In this document: positions 23,532 to 31,996 of the stretch, one piece after another | Layout of the letters: the number at the start of each line of letters is the position of its first letter | Numbering within the stretch: position 1 is the first letter of the stretch | Assembly: GCF_024137025.1 (NCBI RefSeq) | Contig: NZ_JAMYJR010000028.1 | Span: 124,001-188,000 of the forward strand | Reading direction: 5' to 3' | Origin: Paractinoplanes aksuensis | GTDB lineage: Bacteria; Actinomycetota; Actinomycetes; Mycobacteriales; Micromonosporaceae | DNA: 64,000 nt | The notes under the pieces: model-generated | The model's input: the letters and a program-made list of their open reading frames with translations, nothing else | Databases searched by the model: none | What the model was told of the DNA's origin: nothing | Made by a program: the position numbers and the translations under genes

Positions 23532-24797
23532 TCAGCACGAGGCTTTGCCACCCACCCGTTCGGTGCTGTGCCGCTGGTAACCGACCTCGGCCCCGCCGCG
23601 CAGGGTGATGCTGTTGCAGCGGTGGACGGCGGGCGTGCGGTGGGCCACGAAGCTGGCCGTGCTCACCGTGTTGCCCTCGAAGGTCACCGTGCTCAGGTCG
23701 CCGTCGAGGATGGGCGGGTCCTGCGAACCGGTGCTCGAGATCGTGTTGCCGGTGATCGCGATCCGGGCCCGTGCGATGGCGAAGTTGTTGTCGGTGTGCA
23801 GCACCAGGCCGCCGTGCGAGTTGCGGAACGTGTTGTTGCGCAGGCGGATGTTGTGGGCCGACGAGTCGGGCTGGTCGGCGCCGATCTCGAGGATGCCCTG
23901 GGTGTTGGAGCCGGTGTTGTCGTGCACGTCCAGGTCGTCGGCGTAGTTCCACACCTCGACGAAGCCGCCGTCGTGGCCGTAGTCGTTGCTCGGGGCCCGG
24001 CAGTTGGTGCAGCTGCTGTGGCCGATGTCGACGCCGTTCGACTCGACCAGGAAGCCGACGGCGCCGTAGTCGTCGTCACCGCCGGGGGTGTTGCGCACCA
24101 TGTTGAGGTCACGGACCGTGACCCGGTCGGCCCAGGTGCCGGGGGCGCGGAACTGCACGCCGACGCCCGCGTTGTCGACCGTGCTCGAGCGCACCCCGCT
24201 GTTGGCGCCCATGATCTGTACGCCGTTGGCCCGCGCGTTGGTGACCCGGACGTTCTCCAGAATTTGGTACGCACCGGACAGCAGAACGACCGCGTCCGAG
24301 CCCCCGTCGCGGCCGTCGATGACGGGCAGCGCCCCGGACCCGTACGCGGTGAGCTTGATCGGTTTGCTCTTGGTGCCGTCACCCCGCAGCTGAACCGTGG
24401 TCGGCCAGGTGCAGCCGCGGACCAGCCCGATCGCCGCGCCCGGGTCGAGCGACCGCGAGGTGGCCGCGTCGATCGTCCGCAAGGGTTTGGCCAATGTGCC
24501 CTTGTTGTCGTCGTTGCCCCGCTTGCAGTCGACGTGAATCCCGTTGAACGGCTTGACCGTCGGCTTCGGTGGCGGGGGCGAGGTGAGAGCCAGCGCCGAC
24601 CCGATCTTCGGGGCCACCGTGGGCGGGGCCGAGGCCGACGGCGCCGCCGAGCTGGGCTGGGGGAGCGGCGTGGCGACCGTTGTGACCGAAGCGGGCTCGG
24701 CCTCGGACCGGGCGAAGCCGGCGACGACCAGCACCCCACCCAGCGTGACGGCCGTGGCGGTGAGCACCAGCGGAAGACGGAGGCGTCGGCTCGGCAT
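23532..24797 (-). CDS. Secreted right-handed beta-helix repeat protein
   Basis: The 421-residue protein has an N-terminal signal or anchor (PLVLTATAVTLGGVLVVAG), then a Pro/Ala/Ser linker to about residue 75. The beta-helix starts with the typical DxxxGNDDNKGTLAKPLRTID entrance. Helix rungs follow: ILENVRVTNARANGVQIMGANSG, LEIGADQPDSSAHNIRLRNNTF and IAITGNTISSTGS. Such folds are found in pectate lyases, alginate lyases and C5-epimerases, but no Asp/Arg/Lys triad can be assigned. Six or more Cys residues suggest disulfides outside the cell. It probably binds or acts on polysaccharide. Confidence 0.82.
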   Translation of the reverse strand: MPSRRLRLPLVLTATAVTLGGVLVVAGFARSEAEPASVTTVATPLPQPSSAAPSASAPPTVAPKIGSALALTSPPPPKPTVKPFNGIHVDCKRGNDDNKGTLAKPLRTIDAATSRSLDPGAAIGLVRGCTWPTTVQLRGDGTKSKPIKLTAYGSGALPVIDGRDGGSDAVVLLSGAYQILENVRVTNARANGVQIMGANSGVRSSTVDNAGVGVQFRAPGTWADRVTVRDLNMVRNTPGGDDDYGAVGFLVESNGVDIGHSSCTNCRAPSNDYGHDGGFVEVWNYADDLDVHDNTGSNTQGILEIGADQPDSSAHNIRLRNNTFRNSHGGLVLHTDNNFAIARARIAITGNTISSTGSQDPPILDGDLSTVTFEGNTVSTASFVAHRTPAVHRCNSITLRGGAEVGYQRHSTERVGGKASC

Positions 24798-24907
24798 CGC
24801 GCCACCCTAGCTGACCTGCGTAACAGGGGTCTCAACAAGTGGTTCGATCAACAGTTCCCGGGCTGGGCGATTGCCGACATCAGGTGACTCTTGGCATGAT
24901 CTCGGCC

Positions 24908-26188
24908 ATGTCTTTGACTCGCCGCCACCTCCTGGGGGCCGGAGCCGCCGCCCTCACCGCCACCGCTGCCGGCTGCAAGCGGGAGGCGAGCGGCTGGTTC
25001 GACGGTCAGTCCAGCGGCGGTCAGGGTGCGGGGGCCGCGGCCGCCGCCGCGGCGCCGGCCTATGTGGCCCCGCTCAAGGCGGTGCTGACCAAGTATCTGA
25101 AGCCGACCACGGCCAACCCGAAGCACCCGACGTACGCCGGGGCGGCGCTGGTCGTCATGGTCAACAACTCGACCACGGCCAACCTGGCCGTCGGGCACGC
25201 GCTGCGCTACGGCGCCGGGCCGGTCGAGCTGGCCGCGGCCAAGCGGGTCGCCACCCGGACCGACACGATCTGGGACCTGGCCTCGCTGACCAAGGTGTAC
25301 GTGGCGATCGCGCTGCTGCAGCAGGTCGACCAGGGCCGGGTCGACCTGGACGCGCCCGTCGTCCGCTACCTGCCCGGGTTCACCGGCACCGGCAAGGCCC
25401 AGGTCACCGTACGCATGCTGCTGACCCACACCAGTGGCCTGCCGGTCGGGGTCACGGGCGTCAAGGGGCTGTCGGTCGCCGCGCAGCGGGCCAAGGTGCT
25501 CGCGACTCCGCTGGTCGGCGGGGCGAAGGCCTTCCGCTACTCCAGTGCCGGGCTCATGGTGGCCGGTCAGATCGTCGAGAAGGTCACCGGTCTCACGCTC
25601 GACGCGGCCATCAAGAACGGGGTCACCGCCCCGCTGGGCGCGCGCTACATGGGGTTCAACCCGCGCAAGTGGCTCACCGCGGCCGATCAGGCGGCCCGGC
25701 TGGCCGCCACCGACGCCCGTACGTCCCGGGGTCTGCTCCGCGGCACCGTGCACGACGACATCGCGTACCAGATGGGCGGGGTGATCGGCAGCGCCGGCAT
25801 GTTCGGCACGGCCCGTGACGTGGCCCTGACCGGTCAGATGCTGCTGGCCGGCGGCATCTACGGCGGCCGGCGCATCCTGTCGGCCGAGATCGTCAAGGAG
25901 ATGCTGACCAACCACAACGCCGGCCTGCCCGCGGTCGACCCGGAACGGCCGGGCCGCCCGTCCGACCACGGGCTCGGGGTGACGCTGCGTCAGCCCTGGT
26001 TCATGGGCACGCTGTCGGCGCCGACCACGTTCGGGCACACCGGGTTCACCGGCACCTCGCTGCTGGTCGACCCGCGTAAGAAGCTGGTCGTGTCGCTGAT
26101 GACCAACCGGGCCCACCCCAACTGGAGCTGGGCCGACCCGGACCCGATGCGGGCCGAGGTCGCCACCACGCTGGCCAAGTACCTCTGA
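24908..26188 (+). CDS. Tat-exported lipoprotein serine hydrolase (beta-lactamase class C fold)
   Basis: The 426-residue protein starts SLTRRHLLGAGAAALTATAAGC, combining a twin-arginine signal with a lipobox whose Cys is C23. The penicillin-binding fold carries the catalytic SLTK (LASLTKVYV), the YSS variant of the Y-x-N motif (FRYSSAG) and HTG (FGHTGFTG). These CubicO-type enzymes are esterases or peptidases, seldom true beta-lactamases. The Ala-rich stretch after the signal is a likely tether to the membrane. It is convergent with the GGDEF-EAL gene across 3 bp, with no visible terminator between them. Confidence 0.9.
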   Translation: MSLTRRHLLGAGAAALTATAAGCKREASGWFDGQSSGGQGAGAAAAAAAPAYVAPLKAVLTKYLKPTTANPKHPTYAGAALVVMVNNSTTANLAVGHALRYGAGPVELAAAKRVATRTDTIWDLASLTKVYVAIALLQQVDQGRVDLDAPVVRYLPGFTGTGKAQVTVRMLLTHTSGLPVGVTGVKGLSVAAQRAKVLATPLVGGAKAFRYSSAGLMVAGQIVEKVTGLTLDAAIKNGVTAPLGARYMGFNPRKWLTAADQAARLAATDARTSRGLLRGTVHDDIAYQMGGVIGSAGMFGTARDVALTGQMLLAGGIYGGRRILSAEIVKEMLTNHNAGLPAVDPERPGRPSDHGLGVTLRQPWFMGTLSAPTTFGHTGFTGTSLLVDPRKKLVVSLMTNRAHPNWSWADPDPMRAEVATTLAKYL

Positions 26189-26191
26189 CGC

Positions 26192-28453
26192 TCAGCCCAC
26201 GTCCGCGGTGGTGAGGCGGGCGCGTAGGTCGGCCGCGGGCATCGGGCGGGCGAACCAGTAGCCCTGGGCCTTCTCGTAGCCCAGGCCGGTCAGCCGGATC
26301 GCCTGCTCCTCGGTCTCGACGCCCTCGGCCACCGCGTCCAGGTCGAAGGCGCGGGCCATCTGGGCCACGGCGTCGGCGATCGCGTCGGGGCCGCCGTCGG
26401 GGACGAACGAGCGGTCCAGCTTGATCTGGTCGACCGGGCAGGTGGCCAGCAGCGTCAGGGTCGACGCGCCGGTGCCGAAGTCGTCGAGCGACAGGCGTAC
26501 GCCGAGGTCGCGCAGCCCCTGCAGGTTCTCGGTGGTGGCGCCGCCGCCGACCGCGACCGATTCGGTGATCTCCACGGTCAGCCGGCGGGCGGGCAGCCCG
26601 CTCTCGTCCAGGGCCGCCGCGACCAGGGCCGGGAAGCCGGGCTGGCGCAGCTGCCGGGCCGACACGTTGACCGAGACGGTCAGCTCGCCGGGCCAGCCCG
26701 CCGCCTCGCGGGTCGCGGCCCGCAGCACCCAGGTGCCGAGCGGCACGATCAGGCCGGTCTGCTCGGCGGCGTCGATGAAGGCGCCCGGGCCGAGCAGGCC
26801 CTCGGCCGGGTGCTGCCAGCGCACCAGGGCCTCGGCGCCGGTGATCCGGCCGCCGGGCAGGGTCACCACCGGTTGGAAGTACACCACCAACTGGTCCTCG
26901 AGGATGGCCGTGCGCAACGCGGCGGCCCGGCGGTTGTTCTCGGCGCCGCGGGCCTCCATGCCGGGCCGGTACCGCTCGTAACCGCCGTCGCCGCGCGCCT
27001 TGGCCTCGTACATCGCGATGTCGGCCTGACGCAGCAGGTCGCCCGCGTCGTCGCCGCCGTGCCCGTCGACCACCCCGAAGCTGGCCTTGACGGTCATCGG
27101 CTCGCCGTCGACCAGGGCCGGCTCGAGCAGGGCGGCCGCGATCCGGGTCAGCGCCGATTCGACGTCGGCCGCTTCGACCCCCTCGAACAGGATGGCGAAC
27201 TCGTCGCCGCCGAGCCGGGCCACCGTGTCGGCCGACCGCACCGCCTCCTGCATCCGCTCGGCCACGTGGACCAGCAGCGCGTCGCCGGTGGCATGGCCCA
27301 GCGTGTCGTTGACGACCTTGAAGTCGTCGAGGTCGATCAGCACGATGCTGATCAGCGTGTCCGGGCCGGCCTCGGCCACGGCGGCGGTGACCCGCTCGCT
27401 GAACAGGGAGCGGTTGGCCAGGCCGGTCAGCATGTCGTGGGTGGCCTCGTAGCGGTACCGCTTCTCCTGGACCCCGATCCGGGCCAGCAGCGCGTCGTTC
27501 TGCCGGAAGGCGATCAGCTGGCGGACGACCACGATCGCGGTCAGCGCGACCGCGACCCCGTCGATCAGCATGCCGTTACTGGTGCCCCGGACGTTGTGAT
27601 AGACGACCATGAGGTCGACGGTCGCGATGGCCACGTACGGCATCAGGCTGTAACCGCGCGGTGGCCGCCGGGGCCGGGCCCCGGCCGCGGTGTCCACCAC
27701 CTGCATGCGGGCGCCGAGCGCGGCCGCGTAGGCCGCGAACGGCAGCACCAGCACCAGCAGGTTGCCCTGGGGCTGGTGCGGGTGCAGGAAGCTGACCGCC
27801 GAGCCGAGGCCGCCGATCAGCGCCGACGCGCCGATCCAGTAAAGCCCGCGGCGCGCGAACGAGTCGACCCCGGCCAGCACCACCTTGGCCGCCAGATAGA
27901 CCCCGTTGAGCCCGGCACCCATGATCACGACCGCCGCGAACACCCGGTACCCGGTGACCCGGCCGTCGGCGAACTGCGCGGACGCGGCGAAGTGCCAGAT
28001 CAGCAGCCCGGCGGCCGAGGTCAGGGTGCCCAGGTCGAGCCAGACGCCCAACTTGCGGGCGCGGCTGCGGGCGCTGAAGGGCAGACCGACGAGCGGGCCG
28101 GTGAGCACGATGCCGCCGACGAGGTGCAGCACGACGGAAACGGGCACCAACCACTCGCCGGCCCCCAGACCGGACAGCGCGCGCAGCACGGCGACGACGA
28201 CGAACATCGAGGTGCCGATCCGAACGGTCAGCCAGTAGCGCCGGACCACGGGCGACGAGCCCGGATCCCGCTGGACCCGGCGGCAGAGCACCAGGGTGGG
28301 GACGATGACCGCGATCACCAGCAGCCAGTTCACCGGCTCGGGCCACAGCCGCCCGAGATGCTCCTGAGCCAGGAACAGCCCGACATTGACAACCAGCAAT
28401 GCCGTGACGGTCTGGAACGCCCGGTCAGCGAACAGCGGCGGGCGATCCTGCAC
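26192..28453 (-). CDS. Membrane GGDEF-EAL cyclic di-GMP protein
   Basis: The 753-residue protein has an N-terminal half of about nine hydrophobic helices (1-300), then a GGDEF domain (about 335-495, LGGDEFAILFEG intact) and an EAL domain (about 510-745). The EAL domain is also intact, with GAEALVRWQHP, DDFGTGASTLTLL, IKLDRSFV and AEGVETEEQ. It could both make and break c-di-GMP, with the membrane part sensing an unknown cue. It starts at GTG 28453. No PAS or HAMP domain is seen. Actinobacteria have few such proteins, and they influence development and antibiotic production. Confidence 0.93.
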   Translation of the reverse strand: MQDRPPLFADRAFQTVTALLVVNVGLFLAQEHLGRLWPEPVNWLLVIAVIVPTLVLCRRVQRDPGSSPVVRRYWLTVRIGTSMFVVVAVLRALSGLGAGEWLVPVSVVLHLVGGIVLTGPLVGLPFSARSRARKLGVWLDLGTLTSAAGLLIWHFAASAQFADGRVTGYRVFAAVVIMGAGLNGVYLAAKVVLAGVDSFARRGLYWIGASALIGGLGSAVSFLHPHQPQGNLLVLVLPFAAYAAALGARMQVVDTAAGARPRRPPRGYSLMPYVAIATVDLMVVYHNVRGTSNGMLIDGVAVALTAIVVVRQLIAFRQNDALLARIGVQEKRYRYEATHDMLTGLANRSLFSERVTAAVAEAGPDTLISIVLIDLDDFKVVNDTLGHATGDALLVHVAERMQEAVRSADTVARLGGDEFAILFEGVEAADVESALTRIAAALLEPALVDGEPMTVKASFGVVDGHGGDDAGDLLRQADIAMYEAKARGDGGYERYRPGMEARGAENNRRAAALRTAILEDQLVVYFQPVVTLPGGRITGAEALVRWQHPAEGLLGPGAFIDAAEQTGLIVPLGTWVLRAATREAAGWPGELTVSVNVSARQLRQPGFPALVAAALDESGLPARRLTVEITESVAVGGGATTENLQGLRDLGVRLSLDDFGTGASTLTLLATCPVDQIKLDRSFVPDGGPDAIADAVAQMARAFDLDAVAEGVETEEQAIRLTGLGYEKAQGYWFARPMPAADLRARLTTADVG

Positions 28454-28498
28454 GTCCTTATCTTCGACACGGCCGCAGCCGAGGTGAGAAGTCCGGTC

Positions 28499-29365
28499 TC
28501 ACAAGCGGTCGAAGGGCGCCCATCCGCTGACCGCGAACGCGCTGCCGTGGCGCTGGATCTCCAGGGCGCCATGGCCGCTCAAATGGGCCGGCACGACCAG
28601 GGCGTTGGTGTCGGCCGCCCACCCGAGCAGCGCGCGCCGGGTCACCGCGGACGTCGCCGGGTCCTCGTCGAAGCAGCTGCTGTGGTCGAGCTCGGCCAGC
28701 TGCAGCGGGGTGTGGAAGATGTCGCCGGCGAACAGGGCGCGATCGCCGCCGGACTCCAGCATCAGCACGCTCGAACCCGGGGTGTGCCCGGGCGCGGCCC
28801 GCAGGCGCAGGTTGGCGTCGATCGTGTGCGTGCCCTCCCACAGCTGCACCTGGCCGGCCGCGTGGACCGGGGCGACGCTGTCCTCGAACGCGTTCTCGTT
28901 GACGCCGCCGGCCAGACCGGGATGATGTGCCGGGTCCCAGAAGACGAAGTCGGGGCGCGGCATCAGATAGGTGGCGTTCGGGAAGGTCGGTACCCACTCG
29001 CCGCCGGCCTGGCGGGTGTTCCAGCCGACGTGGTCGACGTGCAGGTGGGTGTTGACGACCAGATCCACGTCCTCCGGGCGTACCCCGGCCCGGGCCAGGT
29101 TGCCCAGGTAGTCCAGGCTCAGATGGTCCCAGGCGGGGACGGCGGGGCGGGTCTTGTCGTTGCCGAGGCCGGTGTCGATCAGGATCGTGCGGCCCTCGCT
29201 GCGCAGCACCCACGTCTGCATGGCCGCGTGCACCGTGCCGTCGCCCAGGTGGTCGGGAACGAGGGTGGCCTCGTGGCGCTGCCAGGCCTCGTCCGGGACC
29301 GTGGGGAAGAACGCTGCGGTGGGCATGATCGGGCCGTGGGTCTCCTCGACCCGGGTCACGGTCAC
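28499..29365 (-). CDS. MBL-fold metallo-hydrolase
   Basis: The 288-residue metallo-beta-lactamase fold protein has the zinc motif THLHVDH, a further His in AAPGHTPGSS, Asp in LFAGDIFH and a final His in VVPAHLSGHG, so a two-metal site is complete. The overall pattern resembles AttM/AhlD-like lactonases and related esterases, hence quorum-lactone or other ester hydrolysis is possible. GTG 29365 overlaps the stop of the upstream XRE regulator gene by 4 bp, so the two are coupled and the regulator may sense the substrate or product. Confidence 0.9.
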   Translation of the reverse strand: MTVTRVEETHGPIMPTAAFFPTVPDEAWQRHEATLVPDHLGDGTVHAAMQTWVLRSEGRTILIDTGLGNDKTRPAVPAWDHLSLDYLGNLARAGVRPEDVDLVVNTHLHVDHVGWNTRQAGGEWVPTFPNATYLMPRPDFVFWDPAHHPGLAGGVNENAFEDSVAPVHAAGQVQLWEGTHTIDANLRLRAAPGHTPGSSVLMLESGGDRALFAGDIFHTPLQLAELDHSSCFDEDPATSAVTRRALLGWAADTNALVVPAHLSGHGALEIQRHGSAFAVSGWAPFDRL

Positions 29366-30252
29366 GTCGCCCAGTTTGATCTCGTTGATGATTCTGCTCC
29401 TCGATAGTCGGTGGTGGTGTGGGCGAGCAGGGACATGGCCTCCCGCGAGGGGGAGCCGCGCTCAGTGGTCGCGACGACGACCGTGCGGCCCTGCTCGGTG
29501 GTCAGGGCCTGCTGAGTGACAGTGAGCTCGCCGACCAGCGGGTGCCGCATGACGTACGTGGCGTCGCCGCCGGTCTTGACCCGGTGCGCGGCCCACATCT
29601 CGGCGAACTCGGTGCTGCGGACGGTCAGGTCGCCGACCAGGGCCGCGATCGCCGCGTCGCCGGGGCGCCGGCCCGCCGCGACCCGCAGGGTGCCGACCAC
29701 GGCCCGGGCCTTGGCCGGCCAGTCCGCGTACAGCTCGCGGGTGTGCTCGTCCAGGAAGACGAGCCGGGCCATGTTCGGACGGCCGCGCGGGCGATCCGGA
29801 TCGGCCGGGTCGACGTGCCCGGCGAACAGCGCGTGCCCCGTACGGTTCCAGGCCAGGACGTCGCTGTGCCGGCCCAGCACCAGCGCCGGGGTGTCGCCCA
29901 TCGCCTCGACCAGCTGCTCGAGTTCGGGCGTCATCCGTTCCGGGGCCGAGCGCCGCGCGGCCGGCCGGGCCCGGGCGCCGGCCGCCAGTTCGTGCAGGTG
30001 CCGGCGCTCGCCGTCGTTCAGCCGCAGCGCCCGGGCGATCGCGTCGAGCACCTCGGGCGAGGCGTTCTGCGAATAGCCCTGCTCGAGCCGGGCGTAGTAG
30101 GAGGCGCTGACCCCGGCCAGCAACGCCAGCTCCTCCCGGCGCAGCCCCGGAACCCGCCGCCGGTCGCCGTACCCGGTCAGTCCCACCTCGGCCGGCCGCA
30201 CCTGCGACCGGCGGCTGGCCAGGAACTCACCGAGCTGTCGTCTGCTGTCCAC
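29362..30252 (-). CDS. XRE family regulator with MmyB-like ligand domain
   Basis: The regulator of about 296 residues has an N-terminal HTH_31 domain (RRVPGLRREELALLAGVSASYYARLEQGYSQNASPEVLDAIARAL) and a PAS-like MmyB domain (about 105-285) with DTPALVLGRHSDVLAWN and YVMRHPLVGELTVTQQAL. MmyB domains bind fatty-acid-like ligands in related proteins. In actinobacteria these regulators commonly control an adjacent oxidoreductase or hydrolase, here the coupled MBL gene. I prefer GTG 30252, which matches the family N-terminus. An in-frame GTG at 30288 would add 12 residues. Confidence 0.88.
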   Translation of the reverse strand: MDSRRQLGEFLASRRSQVRPAEVGLTGYGDRRRVPGLRREELALLAGVSASYYARLEQGYSQNASPEVLDAIARALRLNDGERRHLHELAAGARARPAARRSAPERMTPELEQLVEAMGDTPALVLGRHSDVLAWNRTGHALFAGHVDPADPDRPRGRPNMARLVFLDEHTRELYADWPAKARAVVGTLRVAAGRRPGDAAIAALVGDLTVRSTEFAEMWAAHRVKTGGDATYVMRHPLVGELTVTQQALTTEQGRTVVVATTERGSPSREAMSLLAHTTTDYRGAESSTRSNWAT

Positions 30253-30329
30253 GAATCGAGTATCAGCAGCGCCGGCGGCCCCAGCCACACCCTGACAGGA
30301 GCAGGCAACGGTCGGGCTACCGTGGCCGG

Positions 30330-30506
30330 ATGCGGATCGCCGTCGCGCAGACCGACGTCACCACCGATCCCCGGGTCAACGGGGTGGCGATTCGCGACGC
30401 GATGCGGCGGGCGGCCGGGTTGGGGGCGCGGCTCGTGCACTCCAGCGAGGGGGCGCTGTCGGGGCACGGCAGCGACCCGCGCAGCACCGATCGGACCTGG
30501 CTGTGA
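30330..30506 (+). pseudogene. N-terminal stump of a carbon-nitrogen hydrolase (nitrilase superfamily)
   Basis: The 58 codons from ATG 30330 read RIAVAQTDVTTDPRVNGVAI, then RRAAGLGARLVHSSEGALSG. This is the beginning of a carbon-nitrogen hydrolase, including the catalytic Glu of the (F/S)-x-E-(G/A)-x-L-S-G motif. It then switches to unrelated codons and stops. The remaining roughly 200 residues with the Lys and Cys of the triad are missing. Its TGA overlaps the GTG of the AraC gene by 4 bp. A deletion that fused it to the next gene is the likely cause. Confidence 0.7.
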
Positions 30507-31333
30507 CGGCCATGGAGTATGTGTCGCGGGTGCCGCGGCCGCCGCTGGACGGGCTGATCGACGACTTCTACTACCTGGCCGGGACGCCGCCTTACGCCCG
30601 GCTGACGCTGCCGCCCGCGCCGTCGGCGCTGCTCATCCTCAATCTCGGGGCGCCGTTCGGCATTCACGGCGCCGGGTACGCCGACGGTTGCGTGATCACC
30701 ATGCCGACCCGGGCGTACGAGTTCAGCTACCCCTGCCCCACCCGGTCCGTCGGGGTGCACTTCAAGCCGTGGGGTCTGGCGCCGTTCCTGCCGATGCCCG
30801 CGGCCGAGCTGTGCGACCGGCCGCTCACGGTCGAGCAGGTGTGGGGCCGGCCCGCCGTGGCCTCGTTGCGGGACCGGCTGGCGTCGGCGCCCGGCCCGCA
30901 CGAGATGCTGACGATCCTCGAGGCGGAGCTGACGCGGCGGCTGGGCGGGCTCCCCGGCCTGGGACTGGTCCGCCACGCGAGCGGCGTCATCGCGGCGGCC
31001 GGCGGCGCGGTGGCGATCGGCGACCTGACCGGGGCGGCCGGTATCAGCAGCACCCACCTGGCCCAGCGGTTCAAGCAGCTCGTCGGGGTCACGCCGAAGC
31101 GGCTGGCCCGCACCTACCGCTTCACCGGCACCGTGTTCGCGCTCGACCCGGCCGGGCCGATCGACTGGGGCGAGGTCGCCCACGACGCCGGCTACTTCGA
31201 CCAGGCCCACTTCGGACACGAGTTCCGGGCGTTCACCGGACTCACCCCGACCCGGTACCTCGAGGTGCGGCGGCGGTTCCTGCGCGAGCATCCGGGTCAC
31301 GCGCTGGAGGGATGGCCGCTGCCGGCCGATTGA
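30503..31333 (+). CDS. AraC family transcriptional regulator
   Basis: The 276-residue protein has an N-terminal cupin-like sensing domain of the DUF6597 type (RVPRPPLDGLIDDFYYLAG, SVGVHFKPWGLAPFLPMPAAEL). The C-terminal AraC HTH pair at about 165-270 includes VAIGDLTGAAGISSTHLAQRFKQLVGVTPKRLAR and WGEVAHDAGYFDQAHFGHEFRAFTGLTPTRY. GTG 30503 is coupled to the nitrilase remnant, and ATG 30512 is an alternative. The DHFR-like gene downstream in the same direction is a possible target. Confidence 0.88.
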   Translation: MTAMEYVSRVPRPPLDGLIDDFYYLAGTPPYARLTLPPAPSALLILNLGAPFGIHGAGYADGCVITMPTRAYEFSYPCPTRSVGVHFKPWGLAPFLPMPAAELCDRPLTVEQVWGRPAVASLRDRLASAPGPHEMLTILEAELTRRLGGLPGLGLVRHASGVIAAAGGAVAIGDLTGAAGISSTHLAQRFKQLVGVTPKRLARTYRFTGTVFALDPAGPIDWGEVAHDAGYFDQAHFGHEFRAFTGLTPTRYLEVRRRFLREHPGHALEGWPLPAD

Positions 31334-31399
31334 TTTCTTACAAGAGCGGCGGCTCGGGGCACGCTAACTTGGGGGCTCGCCAAGACAGAGGAGAGTCCC

Positions 31400-31981
31400 G
31401 TGGGCAAGGTGGTCATGTACGCCTCGGTGTCGGTGGACGGTTTCATCGCCGACGAGAATGACCAGCCCGGACCGTTGTTCGACTGGCTGACCGGCGGTGA
31501 GGTGCCGTTGGACGACAGCGGCGTCCTGAAGGTGTCGCAGGCGTCCTACGACCACACCCGGGCCTACTGGGACCGGATCGGGGTGACGATCGCCGGCCGC
31601 CACGTCTTCGACCTGACCGACGGCTGGGACGGCAAGCCGCCGTCCGGGATCGACCACGTGGTCGTGGTGACGCACCGCCCCGCCCCCGAGGGCTGGGACG
31701 CCGGGGCGCCGTTCCACTTCGTCGACGGCATCGAGGCCGCCGTGGTCAAGGCCCAGGAACTGGCGGGCGACCGCCTCGTCGAGGTCGCCGCCGGCGACGT
31801 CGGCGGTCAGGCGCTGGCCGCGGGCCTGGTCGACGAGGTCCGCATGGACGTCGTGCCCGTCGTGCTCGGCTCGGGCAAACGCTTTTTCGGCTCGGTCGAG
31901 GCGCAGTACCTGCTGGAGGACCCGGACGTGGTGATCCAGGGCAACCGGGTGCTGCACCTGAGCTACGGCGTCCGCCGCTGA
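31400..31981 (+). CDS. Dihydrofolate reductase family protein (RibD C-terminal fold)
   Basis: The 193-residue protein has the compact DHFR/RibD reductase fold: GKVVMYASVSVDGFIADEND at the start, GRHVFDLTDGW in the middle, and the NADPH-binding VEVAAGDVGGQALAAGLVDEVRMDVVPVVLGSGKRFF near the end. These stand-alone paralogues reduce unknown substrates and are not assumed to be folate or riboflavin enzymes. GGAGAG sits 6 nt before the GTG start. It lies 67 bp after the AraC gene in the same direction, so joint expression is possible. Confidence 0.88.
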   Translation: MGKVVMYASVSVDGFIADENDQPGPLFDWLTGGEVPLDDSGVLKVSQASYDHTRAYWDRIGVTIAGRHVFDLTDGWDGKPPSGIDHVVVVTHRPAPEGWDAGAPFHFVDGIEAAVVKAQELAGDRLVEVAAGDVGGQALAAGLVDEVRMDVVPVVLGSGKRFFGSVEAQYLLEDPDVVIQGNRVLHLSYGVRR

Positions 31982-31996
31982 TCGGTCACGCGCCGT

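Noticed and set aside
24908..26188. True beta-lactamase resistance gene
   Set aside because: The Y-x-N motif is YSS and the protein is a Tat lipoprotein of the CubicO type, which are mostly esterases or peptidases.
26810..29407. Very long open frame (over 850 codons) on the plus strand
   Set aside because: It is the shadow of the GGDEF-EAL and MBL genes on the opposite strand. Its product is low-complexity Gly/Arg/His without any domain, as expected of antisense frames in GC-rich DNA.
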